From NCBI GenBank assembly GCA_020200135.1, contig JAIVJI010000076.1, positions 1-39,205 of the forward strand: a DNA stretch of 39,205 nt, in the 5' to 3' direction. How positions within the stretch are numbered: position 1 is the first letter of the stretch; each line of letters opens with the position of its first letter. Both the position numbers and the translations under genes were made by a program. The notes beneath the pieces are model-generated. The model was not told the DNA's origin and did no database searches. It was given only the letters and a program-made list of their open reading frames with translations. This document shows, in pieces, positions 32,408 to 39,205 of this stretch. Source of the DNA: Acidobacteriota bacterium. Lineage in GTDB: Bacteria > Acidobacteriota > Blastocatellia > Pyrinomonadales > Pyrinomonadaceae.

Positions 32408-35401
32408 GTGACTAAGCACACATATAAAAAGTCGCGAAAAGTCGTCGCCGTGCTCCTCGCCTACGCGCTCTGCGCGGGCGCGGCGTCGGCCGGCGTGAGC
32501 GTCAGGCGTGGGGAAGGCATCACCCTCACCGGCGCGGAGGGCATTACCTTCATTGACACCTCCGGCGTCACGGCCACGGGCAGCGACGACCTGCTTGCCT
32601 TCAAAGTCAACGGCGTCACCGCCACAGGCTCGGACGGCGTCACCGCCACAGGCTCGGACGGCGTCACCGCCACGGGTTCGGACGGCCTTCCTTACACCGG
32701 GGCCGACATGCTCACGGCTCGGGGCGTGGACTCCATGACCGTGGCCGCGGCCGACGGCATCACCGTCACGGGTTCTGACGGCATCACCGTGACTGGCTCC
32801 GACGGCTCCAGTTCACGAGTTGATTCGCTTCTGCTCAGGAAGGCCGAAGGCGTCACCGCGACCGGCTCGGACGGAGTGACCGCGACCGGCTCGGACGGAG
32901 TGACCGCGACCGGGAGCGACGCCTTGTACCTGGCCCGCGTCCACGGCGTCACCGCGACCGGCTCGGACGGCGTGACCGTGTCCCACGCGCAGGGCATCAC
33001 CGCGACCGGCAGCGACGGCCGCGTCTTCAACATCGCGCCGAGCGGCCTCCGCATCGAGGGCGCGGACTTCTTCGCGGCGACCGGCGCGGACGGGGTGACG
33101 CTGCAAGGGATTGACGGAGTGACCGCGACCGGCTCGGACGGAGTGACCGCGACCGGCTCCGACTCTGAGCCTCGTACCGGCCTCCAGAGTGTTGACCCCG
33201 AACTCGCCATCCTGCTCGACCGCGCCGCCGACGACAGCAACGTCAACGCGGCGGTCGTCTACCACCGACAGCCGGGCGAGGCGGACCTCGCGGACCTGCG
33301 GCTCAACGGCATCACGGGCGGCACGCTCTACCGCGCGCTGCCGGTCATCACCGTGACGGCGACGCGGTGGCAACTCGCCGCCGTCTCACGCCTCCCAGCG
33401 GTGCGCTCCATCTACGGCAACCGCACACTCCAGACGGCCTCCGACCCCTACCTCGCCCCGGCGGGCGCGGAGCGCGTCGCTCGCGATTCGGAGCTGACGA
33501 GCTTTAACGCGGGTCTGCCCGTGACCGGACGCGGCGTCACGGTCGCCGTCATCGACACGGGTCTCGACGCCACGCACGCCGATCTGGCCGGCCGCGTCGC
33601 GCAGAACGTCAAGCTGGCCGACTCGCAGAGCCTGAGCGTTGGCTTTACGCCTCCGGTCGCCGTGGAGGACGTGCCGAACTCCGATCAGGTCCACGGCCAC
33701 GGCACTTTCGTCGCGGGGATGATCGCGGGCTCCGGCGCCCGCTCGGGCAGCACTTACGCGGGCGTGGCCCCGGGCGCGAGGCTCGTGGGCCTGAGCGCGG
33801 GAGACCTGAGTCTCTTCCACGTGCTCGCGGGGTTCGACTACCTGCTGACGCACACGGAGCTGGGCGTGCGCGTCGTCAACTGCAGCTTCTCGGCCAACAC
33901 GGTCTACGACGAGAACGACCCCGTCAACGTCGCCACCCGCATGCTCGCCGAGCGCGGCGTCAACGTCGTCTTCTCGGCGGGGAACTCGGGGCCGGGGCCC
34001 CGCACACTGAACCCTTACGCCTCCGCGCCGTGGGTCGTCTCGGTCGGCGCCACCGACCACAAGGGGCGCCTCGCCCCTTTCTCGGCGCGCGGCGCGTTCG
34101 GCGGCCCCGCCTCACACCCGACGCTGGTCGCGCCCGGAGTGGACGTCGTCGGCCTGCGCAGTTCGGGGACGAGCCTCACGGGCGCTTCCGGCACCGCCTC
34201 TTCCCGCCCCCTTTCGGCCGCCGAAAGCCTGTATTACACGACGGGGACGGGGACGAGTTTCAGCGCCCCGCAGGCGGCCGGCACCATCGCGCTGATGCTC
34301 GAAGCCGACCCCGGCCTGACGCCGGCCGAGGTGAGTGACATCCTCCAGCGGACGGCGACGCCGCTCCCGCCACACTACCGGCATGAGGTCGGGGCCGGGA
34401 TGCTCAACGCGCACGCGGCCGTGCTCGCGGCGGCCTTCCCCGAGCGGCGCATAGGGGCTTGGCGGGCCACGCTCGACCGCGGGCAGGTGCGCTTCGTGGG
34501 CGACCCCTTGCAGCAGTTCGGCGGAACGGTGCAGCCCTTGCCGCCGGGTTATGAAACCTCTCTGAGTGTCCCCGAGGGGGCGCTCCTCGCCTCCGTCCAG
34601 ATCGCCTGGGGGCCCCTCCACAGCACGAACGACCTCGCGCTCGCGCTCTACGACGGCGGCGGCGCGCGTCGCGCGTCGGCGAATAAACTCAACCTGCCGG
34701 GGCTGACCGGGCGGCGCGAGCATGTCGCTGTCGTTTCGCCCGAGCCCGGCAGCTGGCGGGTCGGCGTCACGAACACCCTCGCCCCGGCGGGCACGCCGCA
34801 GCAGTTCTCCGGCGTGCTCGAGGTGACGCGCGCCGTGTACGCGCCCCTGGCGGACGTTGACGGCCTGAGCCCGTCGGCGCGCGAGGAGATCTATCAGAAT
34901 CTACGCTCCTTTGTCATGTGGCCGCTCGGCAGGAGGTTCCGCCCGAACTTCGGCGTGACGAGGGCCGACCTGGCGGCCGCCCTCGTGCTCGGCGCGCGCG
35001 TCCCGCAGTACGCCCCGGGCCAGCCCACCTACCTGGACGTGCGGGACCGGACGACCCGGCTTTTCGTTGAAAGCGTGCAGGCGGCGCCGGGCGGCGCGCT
35101 CTTCGCGGACGCGACTTCGGGCGGACATTTCCGCCCGGACGAGGCGGTTGAGCGCCTCGCGGCGGCCGTCGTCCTTGTACGCGCGGCTGGTCTGCGAGGT
35201 GAGGCCGAGGCGAAAGCCGGGACGATTTTGACTGTCTCCGACGCCGGCGCGATCCCTGCGGAACTCCGCGGCTACGTGGCCGTGGCCCTCGAACGTGGCC
35301 TTCTCACCGCCGAAGGCGGCGCATTTCGACCGCAGGGCGCGCTCACGAGGGCCGAGCTTGCCCACGCGATGGTCGTCATCGCCAATTTGGCGGCGGAATA
35401 A
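32408..35401 (+). CDS. Secreted subtilisin-like protease (S8) with octapeptide-repeat N-terminus and SLH-like C-terminus
   Basis: This 997-residue protein starts at GTG 32408. A signal peptide (MTKHTYKKSRKVVAVLLAYALCAGAASA) ends at about residue 28. Residues 29-252 are 28 consecutive units of about eight residues, based on GVTATGSD. A short propeptide-like region (about 265-350) follows. The S8 domain has all catalytic residues: Asp383 in AVIDTGLDATHADL, His431 in HGHGTFVAGMIAG, the oxyanion Asn526 in SAGNSGPG, and Ser617 in GTGTSFSAPQAAG. After a beta-sandwich segment (about 690-810) the C-terminus carries SLH-like repeats (about 815-997; ARVPQYAPGQPTYLDV, FRPQGALTRAELAHAMVVI). Family knowledge indicates extracellular peptide-bond hydrolysis; SLH repeats suggest attachment to the cell surface. 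The gene stands alone between the regulator and a strong terminator. Confidence 0.93.
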   Translation: MTKHTYKKSRKVVAVLLAYALCAGAASAGVSVRRGEGITLTGAEGITFIDTSGVTATGSDDLLAFKVNGVTATGSDGVTATGSDGVTATGSDGLPYTGADMLTARGVDSMTVAAADGITVTGSDGITVTGSDGSSSRVDSLLLRKAEGVTATGSDGVTATGSDGVTATGSDALYLARVHGVTATGSDGVTVSHAQGITATGSDGRVFNIAPSGLRIEGADFFAATGADGVTLQGIDGVTATGSDGVTATGSDSEPRTGLQSVDPELAILLDRAADDSNVNAAVVYHRQPGEADLADLRLNGITGGTLYRALPVITVTATRWQLAAVSRLPAVRSIYGNRTLQTASDPYLAPAGAERVARDSELTSFNAGLPVTGRGVTVAVIDTGLDATHADLAGRVAQNVKLADSQSLSVGFTPPVAVEDVPNSDQVHGHGTFVAGMIAGSGARSGSTYAGVAPGARLVGLSAGDLSLFHVLAGFDYLLTHTELGVRVVNCSFSANTVYDENDPVNVATRMLAERGVNVVFSAGNSGPGPRTLNPYASAPWVVSVGATDHKGRLAPFSARGAFGGPASHPTLVAPGVDVVGLRSSGTSLTGASGTASSRPLSAAESLYYTTGTGTSFSAPQAAGTIALMLEADPGLTPAEVSDILQRTATPLPPHYRHEVGAGMLNAHAAVLAAAFPERRIGAWRATLDRGQVRFVGDPLQQFGGTVQPLPPGYETSLSVPEGALLASVQIAWGPLHSTNDLALALYDGGGARRASANKLNLPGLTGRREHVAVVSPEPGSWRVGVTNTLAPAGTPQQFSGVLEVTRAVYAPLADVDGLSPSAREEIYQNLRSFVMWPLGRRFRPNFGVTRADLAAALVLGARVPQYAPGQPTYLDVRDRTTRLFVESVQAAPGGALFADATSGGHFRPDEAVERLAAAVVLVRAAGLRGEAEAKAGTILTVSDAGAIPAELRGYVAVALERGLLTAEGGAFRPQGALTRAELAHAMVVIANLAAE
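32492..33163 (+). repeat. 28-unit, 24-bp coding repeat (octapeptide GVTATGSD)
   Basis: The stretch codes exactly 224 residues, or 28 x 8, beginning at the predicted signal-peptidase site. Ten units are exactly GVTATGSD and three are GITVTGSD or GITATGSD. The others are divergent (DLLAFKVN, ALYLARVH, GRVFNIAP) but keep the spacing; one 7-residue unit and one 9-residue unit cancel out. At DNA level, neighbouring units share identical 24-bp copies in local clusters, with different synonymous codons between clusters, which points to recent local duplication. Confidence 0.93.
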
Positions 35402-35428
35402 GGGCCCGGCCTTTCCAACAACGATACA

Positions 35429-35466
35429 GCGCCCGACGCCTTGCAAGGCGTCGGGCGCATTTTTTT
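35429..35466 (+). terminator. Rho-independent terminator after the protease gene
   Basis: A perfect 15-bp inverted repeat (GCGCCCGACGCCTTG at 35429-35443 and CAAGGCGTCGGGCGC at 35444-35458) is followed by A and seven Ts (35460-35466). The inner bases form the loop. It lies 28 bases past the protease stop codon. Confidence 0.93.
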
Positions 35467-35761
35467 AGGCGCCCACCGGCCCGCACACACGCTCGGCGGC
35501 ACGGCCCCCGGCTCCCGTAAGCCCTGCGTGGTCAGCAACATGGTGTTTTGGCCCAGGGCTTCCGGCCGCACGGGCGTGCCGCATGGCGGGCGTTTGCGAG
35601 CCGTCTCGGGGCGCCCCTCGTGACGATTCAAGCGTCAGTCAAGAATGAGCCAAGTGACCGCCGGTATATTCATCCACTGTATTGAACCTTTGAGAACTGG
35701 CAATGTTGTCCGGCGCAACCCTGTCAGTAACCCCACCCCGCCGTCAAAGGAAATAGGTCAG
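35467..35761. other. Intergenic region before the Asp-box/FN3 gene
   Basis: About 300 bases without a convincing gene. The frame of the next protein is open back to 35645, but it has no signal-peptide-like start there, and the ATG at 35762 is preferred. No clear promoter consensus was seen; the sequence becomes less GC-rich from about 35630 to 35760, where a promoter would be expected. Confidence 0.35.
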
Positions 35762-38745
35762 ATGAGAAAATTGAGAGTCTGGAAATCAGAGGGTGCTTCA
35801 AAGTCCCTGAAATCGCTCAGCGCGGCACTCGGCGCGCTCTTCGTTTTGACAATGGTTTTCACTCCGCTGCCGATGTGGACGGCGAGCGCCGCCGACCCCG
35901 CTTCCAACACGCTCAGCCCGACGGACACCGCGCCCGTCACCTGGACGGGGACGGCGGTGGGCGGCGGGGTTTTGAACGCCCCGCTCGTCCTCGGCGGCGA
36001 GGATTTGTGCGAGGAGGGTCTGACCTGCGACACCTTCACCCTGAACGTCGGCGGCGCGCCCGCGGACTGGGCGGGCAAGGCCGTGCGCGTCAAGATCGAG
36101 TGGCTCAGCCCCTCGACCGACTTCGACCTCTACATCCACAAGGACTCGAACGACGGCCCCGTCGTCGCCAGCTCGGGCCGCGGCGCGACCTCGCCGACCG
36201 AGCCTTTGACGATGGAGGACACGACGATTGACCCGTCCGTGATGGGGACGGGCGTCTACACCGTCCGCACGGTCTACTACGCGGCCACGGCCGCCGACCA
36301 GTACCGCGGCAGCGCCGCCATCGAGGAGAAGCCGGTCGCGCCGCCGACGCCGACGCCGACGCCCTCGACCGAGCCCGCGCCGCGCTACTTCAACTACCCC
36401 GCACCGGCCGGCATGGGCGGGAACGCCGGCGAGCCGACGCTCGGCGTCAACTGGGCGACGGGCGCCGTCATGTTCATCGCCGGCCTCGACACGTTGCGCA
36501 TCCGCTTCGACGACTCCTCGTCGCCGGCGAGGACGACCTGGGAGGACGTGAGCGCGCCGAACACTTCGGTGGTGACGGCCGACCCGCTGCTCTTCACCGA
36601 CTCCGACGCCGGCCCGCACCGCACCAACCGCACCATCGTCTCGCAGCTCCTGGGCAAGGCCAGCGCGATGTCATTCACCGACGACGACGGCCAGACCTGG
36701 ACGCCGAGCCAGGGCTCCGGCATCAACTCGGGCGTTGACCACCAGACCATCGGCGGCGGGCCCTACGCGCGCGAGGCCGACGGCGGCCTCAAGGGCGGGG
36801 CCGTGCAGAAGCCTGGCCTCGACGGGAAGATTTACCCGAACGCCACCTACTACGCCTCGCAGGACATCGGCCTCGCGCAGATCGCCCGCAGCGACGACGG
36901 CGGCCTGACCTACGGCGTGGCCGTGCCCATGTGGACGCTCGCACAGTGCGGCGGCCTGCACGGCCACATTAAGGTCGCGCCCGACGGCACCGTCTACGTG
37001 CCGAACAAGGGTTGCGACGGCGGGCAGGGCGTCGCGGTCTCCGAGGACAACGGCCTGACGTGGAGCATCCGCACCGTGCCGGGCAGCGCCGAGGGCGACA
37101 CAGACCCCTCGGTCGGCATCGGCGCGGACGGCACCGTCTACTTCGCCTACGCCGACGGCGACGGCCACCAGAGGGTCGCCGTCTCACACGACCGGGGCCT
37201 TACCTGGGAGAACGTCTACGACATCGGCGCCGCCCACGGCATCCAGAACTCGGTCTTCCCGGCGGCGGTCGGCGGAGACTCCGACCGCGCCGCAGTCTTC
37301 TTCCTCGGCTCGACGACGCCGGGCGCGAACGGCCGCGCGACCGACACGACCTTCCCCGGCACCTGGTTCGGCTACATCGCCACGACCTACGACGGCGGCA
37401 AGACGTGGGTGACGGTCAACGCCACGCCGAACGACCCCGTGCAGCGCGGGGTGGTCTGCACCAACGGCACGACCTGCCCGTCGGGGACGCGCAACCTGCT
37501 CGACTTCAACGACCTGACCGTGGACAAGGAGGGGCGCGCGCTGGCGGCCTACGCCGACGGCTGCGTGACGGCCGAGTGTATCCGCGGCGTGGACAAGAAC
37601 GGCGACGGCCGGGTCAACAGCCTCGACAACGACGGGGCGGAGCACGCGACGATCATCCGCCAGGCGGGCGGCAAGCCGCTGTTCGCCGCCTACGACCCGC
37701 GTGGTCTGTGCCCGACGACGGCGGCTCGCCGATCACCGGCTACAGCCTCTACCGCGGCGTCGAGGGCGGCGCCGAAACCCGGCTCGCTAGCCTCGGCGCG
37801 GACGTGAACTCCTACACGGACAACACGGCCGAAGGCGGGACGTTCTACTACCGCGTGACGGCCTCGAACGCCAACGGCGAGGGCGCCTCGTCCACGCGCG
37901 TTACCCCGACGACCCCCGAAAGCCCCTGCGAGGGCGCGGGCGTCACCGTCCTGACCGACGCGAGCGGCGACTCGCTCGACGGGTCGGGGCAGCACGACGT
38001 GCTGTCGCTCCACGCCGCCGAGCCCTACCAGGCCGACGGCTCGGAGAAGGTCGTCTTCACCCTGAAGATGCGCGACATGAGCGGCCCGCTCACGCCCAGC
38101 ACGACGTGGCGCGTCTACTTCACGGGGGCGGACGCCAAGGGCTACTTCGTTGACATGAGGACGGACTCGCTCGGGGCCGCCAGCTTCAGGCACGGCACCT
38201 ACATCCACAACGCGGACAACACGCAGGGCACCGCGACCACCGTCGGCAACGCCGACGCGGGAAGCAAGTACGATGCGCAGACCGGCGCGATCACTCTCGT
38301 CGTCTCGAACAGCAAGATCGGCTCGCCGAAGGCGGGCGATAAGCTGTCGAGAATCTTCGTGAGGATTCCGGTCGTGGCCGTCGTCCCCGACAACGCCAAC
38401 TACGCCAGCCCGAGCGCGGCCGTCGCCTACACGCTCGTCGGCAACGCCTCGTGCCAGGCGAAGCCGGCGGCCCCGTCGTCGCTCACCGCCGCCAACGGCC
38501 AAGGCAAGGGGGTGGTGGAACTCAGCTGGGTTGACCGCTCGGACAACGAGGAGAGCTTCCTCGTCGAGCGCTCGACCTCGGTCGAGGGAGGCTACATTCA
38601 GGTCTCCACGGTCGGGGCCGGCGTGACGGCCTATACCGACAGGACGGTCTTCAGGAAGACGACCTACTACTACCGCGTGCGCGCCGTCAACAGCTCGGGT
38701 GGCAAGTCCGGCTACTCGAACGTCGCCAGCGTGCGTACGAGGTGA
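35762..38745 (+). pseudogene. Secreted Asp-box (sialidase-like) and FN3 protein, interrupted by a frameshift near 37700
   Basis: From the ATG at 35762 the protein has a signal peptide (SLSAALGALFVLTMVFTPLP, ending near TASAA), a PPC-like beta domain at about 50-195 (DFDLYIHKDSNDGPVV), and a Pro/Thr linker. A propeller follows with Asp-boxes FTDDDGQTW, ARSDDGGLTY, VSEDNGLTW, VSHDRGLTW and TTYDGGKTW, then a dockerin-like calcium loop (VDKNGDGRVNSLD). The first frame reads GGKPLFAAYDPR to 37702 and then turns to nonsense, stopping at 37807. A second frame picks up at 37702 with WSVPDDGGSPITGYSLYRG, the middle of an FN3 domain, and runs to 38745 through a beta domain and a final FN3. The first FN3 strand is missing, so a short deletion with a frameshift is likely. 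An adhesive or carbohydrate-related surface role is plausible. Confidence 0.75.
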
Positions 38746-38788
38746 CGCCCCGCTAAGGGGGCGCGGCGCCACAAGGCTGCCGACTTTA

Positions 38789-38835
38789 CGACGAGCCGGC
38801 GGGCGACTCCGACAGGGTCGCCCGCCGGCTCGTCG
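38789..38835 (+). terminator. Long hairpin after the Asp-box/FN3 gene
   Basis: The arms CGACGAGCCGGCGGGCGAC (38789-38807) and GTCGCCCGCCGGCTCGTCG (38817-38835) are perfectly complementary over 19 bp with a 9-base loop. It lies 43 bases past the stop. No T run follows, so it may act as a Rho-assisted terminator or RNA-stabilising hairpin. Confidence 0.65.
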
Positions 38836-38923
38836 GCTCGCATCGGGCGCGGGCGCGAAGCCCGGCTGTCTCGGCGCGTTGAAGTTTGATAGACTCGGCC
38901 TGAAAGCCGCGGGCGGGTTTTAT

Positions 38924-39205
38924 ATGACGAAAAGAACGGTCGCGCTTTGCTGTCTGCTTCTGCTCGCCGCGGCGTGCGCCGCGGCGGTCGATCCGAGGCC
39001 CGAAATACTCGGCGTCCGACTCGGGATGAGTCGGGAGGAGGCGCACGCGCGCCTCCGACAGATCGGCAAGTTCCAGAAGGAGGAGAGGAGACAGCAGGAG
39101 GTGTGGCAACTCACGGACGAGCCCAGCTACTCGCACCTCATGGTCGCCTATAACAAGGAGTACACGGCGGTGCGCTACGTCACGGCGGTGGCGAAAGAGC
39201 AGGGC
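38924..39205 (+). CDS. Exported small protein, 3' end outside window
   Basis: The ATG at 38924 opens a frame that runs off the window after 94 codons. It begins MTKRTVALCCLLLLAAACAAA, a signal peptide with a possible lipoprotein cysteine at residue 18 (AAAC; the -3 position is Ala rather than the usual Leu, so this is uncertain). It continues EILGVRLGMSREEAHARLRQIGKF, the pattern of small periplasmic proteins with a short amphipathic repeat (GVRLGMS-EA-A-L), and then VWQLTDEPSYSHLMVAYNKEYTAVRYVT, which looks like beta-strands. It follows the long hairpin and so has its own promoter, not identified. Function unknown. Confidence 0.75.
   Translation, partial: MTKRTVALCCLLLLAAACAAAVDPRPEILGVRLGMSREEAHARLRQIGKFQKEERRQQEVWQLTDEPSYSHLMVAYNKEYTAVRYVTAVAKEQG

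Noticed and set aside
38947..39153. 68-codon frame near the window end
   Set aside because: It is Arg/Gly-rich and out of frame with the exported-protein gene starting at 38924, which has a proper signal peptide.
1..39205. tRNA or rRNA genes
   Set aside because: I looked for T-loop-like GTTCGANTC patterns with flanking stems and for rRNA signatures and found none that I could support.

Overview
The window is high-GC bacterial DNA whose genes best fit an Acidobacteriota (Blastocatellia-like) chromosome. The pointers are a TonB-dependent receptor of the Oar type with an N-terminal carboxypeptidase-regulatory-like domain, a very long MalT/SARP-type regulator, a family-10-like glycosidase, and large secreted Asp-box/FN3 and subtilase proteins. 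The taxonomic call is an inference from gene content; there is no rRNA or tRNA gene in the window.

Layout. (i) 1-7085, plus strand: the end of one beta-rich protein, a 2,092-residue protein of unknown function, and a small charged helical protein. (ii) 7086-7296: gene-free, with two sets of inverted repeats. (iii) 7297-9158, minus strand: a zinc-ribbon protein and a CNNM/CorC-type CBS membrane protein. (iv) 9291-10337, plus: a lone tyrosine recombinase. (v) 16320 down to 10393, minus: a compact five-gene operon for a periplasmic molybdenum aldehyde oxidoreductase of the E. coli PaoABC type, with its XdhC/PaoD-like chaperone and a MocA cytidylyltransferase. It is a complete unit of three enzyme subunits plus cofactor maturation. 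(vi) 16416-16847, minus: a reading frame without a normal start. (vii) 17118-20498, plus: the TonB-dependent receptor, closed by a hairpin. (viii) 20575-21689, plus: a damaged glycosidase-like gene.

(ix) 27360 down to 21682, minus: six closely packed genes. First comes a plasmid-like cassette of an XRE regulator, ParA, and a winged-helix protein whose gene carries three arrays of an 8-bp repeat. After 45 bp follow an Asp-box propeller protein, a MoaD/ThiS-like protein fused to a membrane anchor and an outer domain, and a FemAB/BioF2-like acetyltransferase. (x) 27361-28063: an AT-richer gene-free stretch with a probable autoregulated promoter. (xi) 28064-32197, plus: a short ATPase-only relative of MalT followed by a full ATPase-TPR-SARP regulator. 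(xii) 32408-35401, plus: a secreted subtilisin-like protease with 28 consecutive octapeptide units after its signal peptide and SLH-like repeats at its C-terminus, closed by a textbook terminator. (xiii) 35762-38745, plus: a secreted Asp-box/FN3 protein broken by a frameshift. (xiv) 38924 to the window end: the start of a small exported protein.

Most worth following are the ParA cassette with octamer arrays inside its rep-like gene, the strict octapeptide register of the protease, the MoaD-like protein that reads through where a C-terminal Gly-Gly would normally end it, and the tandem giant beta-rich proteins. Two genes (near 21636 and 37700) show the same type of lesion, an apparent in-gene deletion with a frameshift. 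That could be real decay or an assembly fault.
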